NCBI GenBank assembly: GCA_937885815.1
Contig: CALABM010000215.1
Location: 1-8,047, forward strand
Reading direction: 5' to 3'
Length of the DNA stretch: 8,047 bases
Source of the DNA: an uncultured Verrucomicrobiales bacterium
GTDB lineage: Bacteria > Verrucomicrobiota > Verrucomicrobiia > Verrucomicrobiales > Akkermansiaceae
Positions 1 to 5,253 of this stretch are shown here, in pieces. Position 1 is the stretch's first letter. Every line of letters starts with the position of its first letter. Under the pieces are notes generated by a model. That model did not search any database and was not told the origin of the DNA. It worked only from the letters and a program-made list of their open reading frames with translations. The position numbers and the translations under genes were made by a program.

Positions 1-146
1 TGTTCAACTTCATTCAATGTATTTTTTAGTTGTTGTTCTTCTTTGCATAGTTGTTCTTCTTGTTGCCGAACATTATCCTGTAGATCTTTTCTGTCTTTCT
101 CTGAAATATCTTCATTATCGGCAATCTGTTGTGCTTGAGCTTGAAC
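1..146 (-). other. AT-rich coiled-coil reading frame out of frame with the transposase C-terminus
   Basis: Read on the minus strand, one frame stays open from base 146 to the left edge for 48 codons. It is rich in Gln, Glu, Lys and Asp (segments such as DLQDNVRQQEEQL and KEEQQLKNTLNEVE), which looks like a coiled coil. Just upstream in this frame is a TAA at 147-149, and no ATG start is visible. It is therefore best read as the real continuation of the transposase, or of a neighbouring gene, displaced by a one-base frame change near 130-150. The transposase frame over the same bases gives a Lys/Asn-rich tail of about 40 residues that looks non-native. Base composition is much more A-rich on the coding strand than in the rest of the transposase. 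Whether this is a mutation, a mosaic junction, a sequencing error or recoding cannot be decided here. Confidence 0.5.
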
Positions 147-1708
147 TTACGGTGCGCACCCAGCAGGGTCACGCATTGGGCGGGGGTAAAGCGCACCATT
201 TCATTGCCGGGTTGGGCGAGTGCATGCAGCCACGCATCATCTGGGGAAAGTTTGCGGGGGCGCAAACGTGCGGGCATGCGCTCTGCCAGCATCAATGCTT
301 CCGCCGCTGCGTCAGGCTTCATGGTTGAGAGCAATTCCCAGCCGTCCCGCGCGTTAAAGGAGAATTCCGGCTGGATGAATCCGCATTCCTCCCAGCCCTG
401 CAAATCATGGTCGGTGCGCTTGTTGATACCGCCCACCACCTGCACCAGCATGTCGGCCAGTTCCCCCAGAGACATGGAGAAAGTGGCCAGCCCGGCCACC
501 TGCGCCGGTGCAAGTGTTACGTTGTGAGCCCCTTTGCCGGTGTTCACTGCTTTGACGATGGCAGCGTCATGCTTCTCCGTAATGCCATAGAGGCGCTCCG
601 GCTCCGTGCGATTTTTGCCGGTCTGGGTGAGCACTCCGTCCATGCGGTTATGCAGCAAGTTGTGCCAGCTTTCCAGTTCAGCCTTAAAGCGGGGATTGCC
701 CACAGCACGGCCCTCAAAAGCGCCCACTTGGCGGATGCCGGTCATGCCGCTTTTTTCTACGGTAATTTTGCCGTCTGAGAGCATGGCAAGCGCATCCGCC
801 ACCGCTTGTGAGATATTGGCCGTGCCGTGCTCGCACACAAACACGGTGCCGCGCACGCTGTAGCCAACATTGAGCAAGAGGTCGCAAATGAGGTAGAGCA
901 TTTCGTCCTCCGTCAGTTGCAGACGCTTCCCATCTTCTCCGCGCAAGCGGAGCTTCGTAAACCAGCTGATGCGCTTGCCGGTGTATCGGTCAAGACAGCC
1001 CAGCTGCAACGGGCGGTCAATCTGCATCTTGCCGTTACCGTCATAGCCCTGCACCTTGCAATCCAGCCACACGTCATCAAACGAATACACAGCGCCCGGC
1101 CACAGCCCCACGCGGGTGCTGTGGGCCTGTGCCAGGTAGTTGTAGCCGGTGCGGGTGCCCTTGTGCATGATGGTGAGCGCGGCGCGGTCAGGCATGAGGC
1201 GGTAGAGGTTTTCCATGCTCCACCCTGCGGGGCGGGGTTCGCGACCGGTGGGGTTCATCCCCTCATAGCCGGGGATGGGTAGCGCGTTGTCCCACTCTGC
1301 AAACAGTTCATGGATGGCGGTCGTCAGAGAGCGAGGGTGACGGCTTGCGAGCAGGGCAAGGTGCGCGCGGAAGCAGGGCTGAGCTGTGCGCACCTGCTGA
1401 CGGTTGGCGGCCACGGTTCGGCCATCGAATACAGCTTGCCAGCAGCGCGGGGCGGTCACGCGTTGCCCGCGTTTATTCTTTTTGCCCTGCTGCCAGTAGT
1501 AGTAAAGCCGCTCCATGGTCTTGGCGCTCACCGGGCGGGAGGCTGCCCCGCTCAGCCCTGCCAGGCGGCGGGTGAGCTCTGCCGCCATTTCGGAAAAGTG
1601 GCGAGTGGGGTTCATCTCCCGCTCCAGCTCTTTGCATGCGGCTACGATGTAGCGCACGCGTGCGGCGTCATCCAGCGGCAAATCTTCCAGGCGCAGGTCT
1701 TCGTACAT
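26..1708 (-). CDS. Mu-like phage DDE transposase (MuA/TnpA type)
   Basis: This 560-residue protein would cut and join the phage DNA ends for integration and replicative transposition. Residues 1-75 form an N-terminal helical DNA-binding region ending in SAKTMERLYYYW (61-72), the part shared with the protein at 4206-4955. Residues about 205-355 look like the RNase-H-fold catalytic core: YSFDDVWLDC (208-217) supplies the first Asp, VFVCEHGTANIS (289-300) sits where the DN(T/G) motif of MuA and rve integrases lies, and GNPRFKAELESWHN (337-350) supplies the final Glu. The second acidic residue is Glu293 where Asp is usual. Residues 380-470 would be the beta-barrel/C-terminal region. The ATG at 1708 follows the upstream stop by 13 bases with no clear Shine-Dalgarno site. 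It is the last complete gene of the leftward operon. From about residue 521 the frame appears wrong, so the true C-terminus is probably the coiled-coil frame at 1-146. The family call is secure; the exact catalytic triad is by-eye alignment. Confidence 0.85.
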   Translation of the reverse strand: MYEDLRLEDLPLDDAARVRYIVAACKELEREMNPTRHFSEMAAELTRRLAGLSGAASRPVSAKTMERLYYYWQQGKKNKRGQRVTAPRCWQAVFDGRTVAANRQQVRTAQPCFRAHLALLASRHPRSLTTAIHELFAEWDNALPIPGYEGMNPTGREPRPAGWSMENLYRLMPDRAALTIMHKGTRTGYNYLAQAHSTRVGLWPGAVYSFDDVWLDCKVQGYDGNGKMQIDRPLQLGCLDRYTGKRISWFTKLRLRGEDGKRLQLTEDEMLYLICDLLLNVGYSVRGTVFVCEHGTANISQAVADALAMLSDGKITVEKSGMTGIRQVGAFEGRAVGNPRFKAELESWHNLLHNRMDGVLTQTGKNRTEPERLYGITEKHDAAIVKAVNTGKGAHNVTLAPAQVAGLATFSMSLGELADMLVQVVGGINKRTDHDLQGWEECGFIQPEFSFNARDGWELLSTMKPDAAAEALMLAERMPARLRPRKLSPDDAWLHALAQPGNEMVRFTPAQCVTLLGAHRKFKLKHNRLPIMKIFQRKTEKIYRIMFGNKKNNYAKKNNN

Positions 1709-1721
1709 GGGGATTTAAGGC

Positions 1722-2624
1722 TTAGGAATTGGGTAAAGCAGCCACGGCAGCCGTGGGCAGCACGGGGCGGGTTTTGGTGGCACGCAAGCGGGCAGCCAGC
1801 TCCTCAAGCCGGGAGGCTACAGTCTCGCGCTCTTGCGCGGTCACACGGGCGGCCATGTCGCTCACATAGCCGGTGAAGGAGTCAATAAAGCCACCGCTTT
1901 TGGAGAGGAAGCTGGCGCGCAGGGCTTCCAAATCTACGGCGGCAGCGGCGTTTTCGGCTTCTGCCTTGTCCAGCTCTGCGCCCTTTTTCACACGCGGGGC
2001 ATCGGGCGCCAGGGCAAGATACATCTCGCGCAGGGAGCCTTCTGTCACCCATGGGCTCCACATGATTTCTGTGGCTTCCAGAGGGTCATCATAGGCACCG
2101 GCTACCATGGCGGCGGTGTGTTCAGTGAGCATCTGCACCACCTGCGTGGTGGTAAGTCCGCCCTCCATCATCATGCGGCTCTCCACCTCTTCCAGCGCTT
2201 TGATATAGTTGCGCCCGGTCTGGTAGGTGAAAGGCAGGCATGCGCCGCCGGTGAGCTGCATGGCGTACTGCTGCGCTTCGGGATTTCCCTTGTACCCTTT
2301 ATATAGGGCCAGCACGGCAAACTTGCCGCCAGCTTGCTGGTGCATGGAGCGCAGCACGCAGGCAAGGTTCAGCGTGGCAAGCAGGTGGGTGCGGGCAGCA
2401 TTGCGGGCGGTGGTCACGGCGTTGTCCATCACCCCTTTGAGAGTGCCGCAGAGCAGCACGCTTTCGCGCAAGTTGCGGTCGGCAAGCTCTGACGATGGTA
2501 GCGCTATGGCTGAAGCGGTGGCGAAGGTGGGCTCGGCGTATGAGGTGGCCAGCCCGTCCGTCTCTGCCCCGTTGGGGCTACGCCGAGACAGGCCTGCGGT
2601 TTCGTTTGTGATTGCGTTTGTCAT
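1722..2624 (-). CDS. DUF3102-like phage early protein, putative DNA-binding
   Basis: This 300-residue protein lies directly upstream of the transposase gene, 13 bases away. Residues 45-95 are helical and rich in Leu/Ala. Residues 100-150, including FTYQTGRNYIKALEEVESR (132-150), resemble the segment of DUF3102 or KfrA-like proteins in which a helix-turn-helix binds DNA. Residues 215-285 are Ala/Glu-rich and probably coiled-coil. The start is the ATG at 2622-2624, because its first four bases ATGA also form the stop of the upstream reading frame, a typical translational coupling. The same frame stays open upstream to a GTG at 2918, but that extension turns into unnatural sequence after about residue 50 and contains the start of another gene. 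Residues 13-31 are encoded by an inverted-repeat segment that may be a late insertion. Function is not established; a role in transposition or replication control is inferred from the operon. Confidence 0.7.
   Translation of the reverse strand: MTNAITNETAGLSRRSPNGAETDGLATSYAEPTFATASAIALPSSELADRNLRESVLLCGTLKGVMDNAVTTARNAARTHLLATLNLACVLRSMHQQAGGKFAVLALYKGYKGNPEAQQYAMQLTGGACLPFTYQTGRNYIKALEEVESRMMMEGGLTTTQVVQMLTEHTAAMVAGAYDDPLEATEIMWSPWVTEGSLREMYLALAPDAPRVKKGAELDKAEAENAAAAVDLEALRASFLSKSGGFIDSFTGYVSDMAARVTAQERETVASRLEELAARLRATKTRPVLPTAAVAALPNS
2532..2587. repeat. Inverted-repeat element inside the DUF3102-like gene
   Basis: The arms CTCGGCGTA (2532-2540) and TACGCCGAG (2579-2587) are perfect reverse complements. 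A second nested hairpin, GCCCC-GTT-GGGGC, lies at 2566-2578. The segment codes in frame for residues 13-31 of the 300-residue protein, a Ser/Arg/Gly/Ala stretch of low complexity. The 11-mer GCTACGCCGAG recurs outside genes at 5680-5690. It may be a small palindromic mobile repeat carried in frame; the alternative is chance in GC-rich coding DNA. Confidence 0.4.
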
Positions 2625-2891
2625 TGTTCGATTGTGGGCTCTTCGATGTTGTAGTAATGAGCAATGAGGCGGCAGAGCTCCGCATCCGCTCCAATGCTCA
2701 GGGAAAGGGCAGACAGCCCCCGGCGGAGTAGCCGCCGGGCTGCGGTGCAGGCCCAGCAGCAGCGCCACGCTGGCAAGTGACAGCTCCGCCGTGGGCGGGA
2801 ACTCACGCCCCAGCCGGCTTTCCGGGCAGCAGCGCAGCGCCTGGATGATGGCCAGATCTTCGGGGGTGAAAGTGTCACTTGCGGTGGACAT
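2621..2891 (-). CDS. Small early protein split across two frames (apparent one-base frameshift)
   Basis: The first part starts at the ATG at 2889-2891 and reads naturally for about 45-55 codons (MSTASDTFTPEDLAIIQALR, then PPTAELSLASVALLLGLHR). After that the frame becomes Pro/Cys-rich and odd, while the neighbouring frame becomes natural (LSALSLSIGADAELCRLIAH followed by YYNIEEPTIEQ). That second frame stops at TGA 2621-2623, overlapping the ATG of the next gene by ATGA. The total of 271 bases is one more than a multiple of three, so removing a single base gives an 89-residue protein. The GGGGG run on the coding strand (2717-2721) is the likeliest site, though any point from 2717 to about 2760 would fit. 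This may be a sequencing error, a real mutation or recoding. I do not recognise the family; the helical pattern is compatible with a small DNA-binding protein. Confidence 0.55.
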
Positions 2892-2914
2892 TGCGGGCGG
2901 GTTATGGGGCAGAA

Positions 2915-3139
2915 TCACAGGTCATCTGTGCAGCAGGTGGCTTGCACATCGGTAGGCGGCAGGGTGTTTTCCGGCTCTTCCCAGGTGGGGCAATCGGGGG
3001 TAAATCCGCTGTAGGGGTATTCCGGAGCGTCCCAATTCTCTGCCACATGGCAGATGATGAAGGGAAGCGCCATCATGAAGAACAGGAAGGCGAGCAGGTA
3101 GAAGAGAAAGCGCAACAGGTCAATGAGAGCATCAAACAT
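2915..3139 (-). CDS. Small single-pass membrane protein of the early operon
   Basis: From the ATG at 3137-3139 this is a 74-residue protein. Residues about 5-30 (LIDLLRFLFYLLAFLFFMMA, then LPFIICHVA) form one strong membrane helix. The C-terminal 40 residues are acidic, Pro-rich and contain two adjacent Cys (QATCCTDDL at the end). The frame is open to 3202, but the extra N-terminus is Ser/Pro-rich and overlaps the upstream gene, so the internal ATG is preferred. There is no clear ribosome binding site. It follows the 41-residue membrane protein by 16 bases and precedes the split gene by 23 bases. I do not recognise it; superinfection exclusion or host takeover is possible from position only. 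Confidence 0.6.
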   Translation of the reverse strand: MFDALIDLLRFLFYLLAFLFFMMALPFIICHVAENWDAPEYPYSGFTPDCPTWEEPENTLPPTDVQATCCTDDL

Positions 3140-3155
3140 GGCGGCAGGAGTGGGG

Positions 3156-3281
3156 TTAAGGGAGGATAAAGGGGAGAATGAGGTGGAGCAGACAGACGGC
3201 ACCGAAGAGGGCGAGAAGGGCGAGAAGGAAAGCGCAGCAGCCGTCTGCCTGCAGGGTTACTTGTTGCTTTTTCGGGGGCAT
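3156..3281 (-). CDS. 41-residue membrane protein, early operon
   Basis: A short frame from the ATG at 3279-3281 to the TAA at 3156-3158 encodes MPPKKQQVTLQADG followed by CCAFLLALLALFGAVCLL, then HLILPFILP. It has a basic N-terminus and one or two hydrophobic stretches covering most of residues 15-41, so it is very probably membrane-inserted with the N-terminus in the cytoplasm. It starts 5 bases after the upstream stop and ends 16 bases before the next start, which fits a tightly packed operon. No family is recognised. Confidence 0.5.
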   Translation of the reverse strand: MPPKKQQVTLQADGCCAFLLALLALFGAVCLLHLILPFILP

Positions 3282-3286
3282 GGGAA

Positions 3287-3496
3287 TCAATAAGGGATAT
3301 CGTCTTCCGGGTCATCTTCCGGGTGCGGGGGCAGCGTGCCATTGGCGGCAAGGTAGGCGAGCGCGGCTTCCCCAGCTTCCCGTGTGGGGTAGAAGCGCAA
3401 GAGGGTGCAGCTGTTTTTCTGGTGGTGCTTCAGCAGCCACCAGCCTGTCTTGATTTCTTCCAGCTCTGCGCTGTCTCCGGTGTAGAGGTGTATCAT
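3287..3496 (-). CDS. Hypothetical small protein, early operon
   Basis: This 69-residue soluble protein (MIHLYTGDSAELEEIKTGWW at the start) has an alternating strand-like N-terminal half with WWLLKHH, a helix around residues 38-52 (TREAGEAALAYLAAN) and an acidic Pro-rich tail (PHPEDDPEDDIPY). It lies 11 bases after the regulator stop and 5 bases before the next gene, in the same direction. The natural amino-acid make-up and tight spacing support a real gene. No family or function is recognised. Confidence 0.6.
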   Translation of the reverse strand: MIHLYTGDSAELEEIKTGWWLLKHHQKNSCTLLRFYPTREAGEAALAYLAANGTLPPHPEDDPEDDIPY

Positions 3497-3507
3497 GCGC
3501 GGGGTGG

Positions 3508-3714
3508 TTAATGGGTGACACGTTCGCGGAGTTGGAGGGGGCGATTGGGGAGCTTGCGAAGCGCCTGCAATACGGCAAGGCTTTCGCGCTTACCATTGAG
3601 CACCATATTGACATGAGCGGCAGAGCGACCGATGAGTCGCGCAGCTCCGGAAATGGTGTAACCGTGGCTGTAAAGCCAGTTTTTTGTGATGGTATCAGCT
3701 TGCATGTTAGTCAT
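3508..3714 (-). CDS. Cro/Ner-like helix-turn-helix regulator, first gene of the leftward operon
   Basis: A 68-residue DNA-binding protein. Residues 12-42 contain the helix-turn-helix: SHGYTISGAARLIGRSAAHV, then NMVLNGKRES, with the AA-x-x-IG-x-S spacing and the VNxVLNGKR recognition end typical of Cro/XRE and BcepMu gp16-like phage regulators. It is divergent from the cI-like repressor, with 92 bases of palindromic DNA between them, so it is probably the early repressor that turns down the lysogeny promoter and its own operon, as Ner does in Mu. The ATG at 3712-3714 is used; a second ATG at 3703-3705 is possible. Neither has a good ribosome binding site. Confidence 0.75.
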   Translation of the reverse strand: MTNMQADTITKNWLYSHGYTISGAARLIGRSAAHVNMVLNGKRESLAVLQALRKLPNRPLQLRERVTH

Positions 3715-3749
3715 ATTTGTGATAAAATGAACGTGTAACAGATGTTCGG

Positions 3750-3765
3750 TACAAGAGTTCTTGTA
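3750..3765. promoter_or_regulatory. Operator palindrome 1 of the lysogeny switch
   Basis: TACAAGA-GT-TCTTGTA is a perfect 16-base palindrome in the gap between the divergent regulators. It shares its right half with the palindrome at 3760-3783, so the region carries three TTGTA-type half-sites. This is a likely binding site for the XRE repressor, the Cro/Ner-like protein, or both. Confidence 0.65.
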
Positions 3766-3783
3766 TCATAGTTCTGATACAAG
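3760..3783. promoter_or_regulatory. Operator palindrome 2 of the lysogeny switch
   Basis: Arms CTTGTATCA (3760-3768) and TGATACAAG (3775-3783) are perfect reverse complements separated by the 6-base spacer TAGTTC. The left arm is shared with palindrome 1. The site spans the spacer and -10 of the likely leftward promoter, so a bound repressor would block the transposition operon. Confidence 0.7.
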
Positions 3784-3788
3784 GTCAA
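3760..3788 (-). promoter_or_regulatory. Candidate leftward early promoter
   Basis: On the minus strand TTGACC (3783-3788) matches the sigma70 -35 box at 5 of 6 positions. TACAAG (3760-3765), 17 bases downstream, matches the -10 box at 4 of 6. It points at the Cro/Ner-like gene and is overlapped by both operator palindromes. The host's promoter consensus is unknown, so this is tentative. Confidence 0.4.
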
Positions 3789-3806
3789 CATTAAATTATC
3801 AGAGTT

Positions 3807-4151
3807 ATGAACTTTCTTGAAAAATTTCCAGTCCAACTGTGCTCCGCAATGAAAGCTGCGGGGTATAGTCAACTAGCCCTAGCAAACGCTACTGGCATCA
3901 AACAAAGTGCAATATCAACGTATTGCAAAGGAAAAGGACTACCGAATGTAGAGAGTCTTTATCTACTCGCCAAGCAATTGAATGTGTCCATGGAATTTTT
4001 GTTGACTGGTGAAAATGTTCAGAATTCTGATAAAAGTTCACAGATAACAGACAGCGCCCAAGCCAGAGAATTGGAGGAAAAGCTGCAAGCCATGAAAAAA
4101 GTAGTGCCTCTCATTAGTATGGCTAATGCCATTTTATCTGAAAAATTTTAA
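3807..4151 (+). CDS. cI-like XRE-family repressor
   Basis: A 114-residue protein with an N-terminal XRE/HTH_3 domain at about residues 9-64: SQLALANATGIKQSAISTYC covers helices 2 and 3, and LPNVESLYLLAKQLNVSMEF covers helices 4 and 5. This is followed by a linker, a Glu/Lys-rich helix (84-98, AQARELEEKLQAMKK) and a hydrophobic C-terminus that probably dimerises. No peptidase LexA/S24 domain is present, so induction would not be by RecA-driven self-cleavage. It is divergent from the Cro/Ner-like gene and most likely maintains lysogeny by binding the palindromes at 3750-3783. The codons are visibly more AT-rich than in the flanking operons, consistent with separate acquisition. Start ATG at 3807 has only a weak CAGAG upstream. 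Confidence 0.85.
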   Translation: MNFLEKFPVQLCSAMKAAGYSQLALANATGIKQSAISTYCKGKGLPNVESLYLLAKQLNVSMEFLLTGENVQNSDKSSQITDSAQARELEEKLQAMKKVVPLISMANAILSEKF

Positions 4152-4157
4152 TCTTAA

Positions 4158-4171
4158 CTGTACGCGTACAG
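4158..4171. promoter_or_regulatory. Palindrome upstream of the transposase-domain gene
   Basis: CTGTACG-CGTACAG is a perfect 14-base palindrome with no spacer, between the repressor stop and the ATG at 4206. TTAA flanks it on both sides (4154-4157 region and 4175-4178). It looks like an operator; the binding protein is unknown. Confidence 0.5.
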
Positions 4172-4173
4172 AA

Positions 4174-4191
4174 GTTAAAAGCACTTTTAAC
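4174..4191. promoter_or_regulatory. Second palindrome upstream of the transposase-domain gene
   Basis: GTTAAAAG-CA-CTTTTAAC is a perfect 18-base inverted repeat three bases after the first palindrome and 14 bases before the ATG at 4206. Its stem is AT-rich and not followed by a T run, which argues against an intrinsic terminator and for an operator or a weak attenuating hairpin. Confidence 0.5.
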
Positions 4192-4205
4192 TCAAATTCA
4201 GAACG

Positions 4206-4955
4206 ATGGGCAAGCGACCTAAATGGAAAAATGAGCTGCATCTGTTGGATTTGACTTGTGTGCCGCAGGAGCAAAAAGAAAGAGCTCATGTACTTGAAAG
4301 AGTATGCTTGGAATTGGACACAATGGTTGCGCCAACTTCACACATGAAAGAAATGGCAAAGCGGGCTAGTGCGAAATTAAGTTCTCTTGAGGGAATAGCG
4401 GGGAGGTCAATTTCAGCAAAAACAATGGAGAGGATATGGTATACATGGAGAAACAATGGAAGAAATATTAAAGCTCTAATAGATAAACGCTATTTCAAAT
4501 TGAATGCAGACATAAGCAAGAGACCACTAGTGACACTACATGCAGAAGAATTATCACGTCAGAACGGCGAAGAGGTAATAACTTGGGATGATTTTCTTTT
4601 TTATGTAACCGACATGGGGGCTGCCTTGTGTCCTTTAGGAAAGTGGAATTATCTGCTTGGGCGTTCTAAAATGTACGCTGATACGCAATATGATAAACTT
4701 ATGAGAAGTTGCGTATTTGCATTTCTTGATAAAGAGGTAATACCAGACATGCCGCAAGAAGCAAAAGCTCAACTTTATTTCCGTTTAACGTGGGCATTTT
4801 ATAGAGTCAGAGGGAAAAAGATGCAGGAAAATAACGCGAGCATTTCAATGACTGAGGCTGCCTTTTTTCTCGCTAATCTGATTACTAAAGAATGGCATAA
4901 AACCGCATACAAGTGGCTATTACAGCAAACAAACCTAATAAACCTTTTTGAATAA
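4206..4955 (+). CDS. Transposase N-terminal-domain protein without catalytic core (possible repressor or immunity factor)
   Basis: This 249-residue protein shares the N-terminal domain of the transposase encoded at 26-1708. Residues 43-81 align without gaps to transposase residues 34-72 with 20 of 39 identities, including PTxH, EMA and SAKTMER-x-x-Y-x-W. The opening LHLLDL (11-16) matches LRLEDL (5-10). No RNase-H-like core follows. Residues 100-249 are unlike the transposase, helical, with aromatic-rich stretches (DDFLFYVTDMGAAL, KAQLYFRLTWAFYRVRGKK) and no family I recognise. It lies 54 bases behind the XRE repressor in the same direction, with two palindromes between them, and both genes are AT-rich. 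Inference: it binds the transposase sites or the transposase itself and blocks transposition, acting as second repressor, replication brake or superinfection-immunity factor. A degenerate transposase relic is the alternative, but the open, natural 249-codon frame argues against decay. The start has no strong ribosome binding site. Confidence 0.7.
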   Translation: MGKRPKWKNELHLLDLTCVPQEQKERAHVLERVCLELDTMVAPTSHMKEMAKRASAKLSSLEGIAGRSISAKTMERIWYTWRNNGRNIKALIDKRYFKLNADISKRPLVTLHAEELSRQNGEEVITWDDFLFYVTDMGAALCPLGKWNYLLGRSKMYADTQYDKLMRSCVFAFLDKEVIPDMPQEAKAQLYFRLTWAFYRVRGKKMQENNASISMTEAAFFLANLITKEWHKTAYKWLLQQTNLINLFE

Positions 4956-5023
4956 TCTCCGCCTCTTGAAAAGAAGTAAAAAAGGGACTTGCACATCTGG
5001 CCGGAGGATGCTACATTGCGGGC

Positions 5024-5185
5024 GTGATTGAGTTTTTTCTAGTGGTGCTCTTTGTGGGCACAATGCTGCCGGCGGGCATTCATGAAGAGTGGCTGGCTGC
5101 TGGTGGTGCGCTGCGGTGGCTGTGGATAAGCCTGGCCACGGTGGGCACATTAAGCGCCCTTGCACTGATACCGCTGCTTCATTAA
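5024..5185 (+). CDS. 53-residue two-helix membrane protein (possible holin)
   Basis: From a GTG at 5024 the frame reads IEFFLVVLFVGTMLPAG, a short polar loop HEEWLAAGGALRW, then LWISLATVGTLSALALIPLL, ending in His and TAA at 5183-5185. Two membrane helices with a short loop suit a small holin or another membrane modulator, but the length is at the low end for holins and the endolysin lies 650 bases further on. A GGAGG at 5003-5007 is rather far from the GTG; it sits directly in front of an ATG at 5008 that encodes only seven codons in another frame. An internal ATG at 5063 is an alternative start. An intrinsic terminator follows after 6 bases. Confidence 0.5.
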   Translation: MIEFFLVVLFVGTMLPAGIHEEWLAAGGALRWLWISLATVGTLSALALIPLLH

Positions 5186-5191
5186 ACGAAG

Positions 5192-5216
5192 AGCCCCGGC
5201 TCCCCGGGGCTTTTTT
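5192..5216 (+). terminator. Rho-independent terminator
   Basis: Stem AGCCCCGG (5192-5199) pairs perfectly with CCGGGGCT (5204-5211) across a 4-base loop, and the run TTTTTT (5211-5216) follows. It ends rightward transcription from the repressor region and insulates the convergent gene at 5254-5541. Confidence 0.9.
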
Positions 5217-5221
5217 GTTTT

Positions 5222-5251
5222 CATCATTTTGCTGACGCCGGGAAAATGATG
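5222..5251. repeat. Inverted repeat between convergent genes
   Basis: CATCATTTT (5222-5230) and AAAATGATG (5243-5251) are perfect reverse complements around a 12-base loop, immediately after the stop of the minus-strand gene at 5254. It could be a leftward transcription-end hairpin, but there is no T run on that strand. Confidence 0.4.
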
Positions 5252-5253
5252 GG

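Noticed and set aside
1310..1876. A 188-codon plus-strand frame over the transposase start
   Set aside because: Antisense to the transposase and the DUF3102-like gene, His/Gly/Ala-rich composition, no motifs.
2297..2310. CCCTTTATATAGGG palindrome, promoter-like
   Set aside because: It lies in the middle of the DUF3102-like coding sequence (residues LYKGYKG) and is probably chance.
2625..2918. N-terminal extension of the 300-residue protein to the GTG at 2918
   Set aside because: The extension becomes Pro/Cys-rich halfway, overlaps a better frame, and the ATGA overlap at 2621-2624 marks a natural start.
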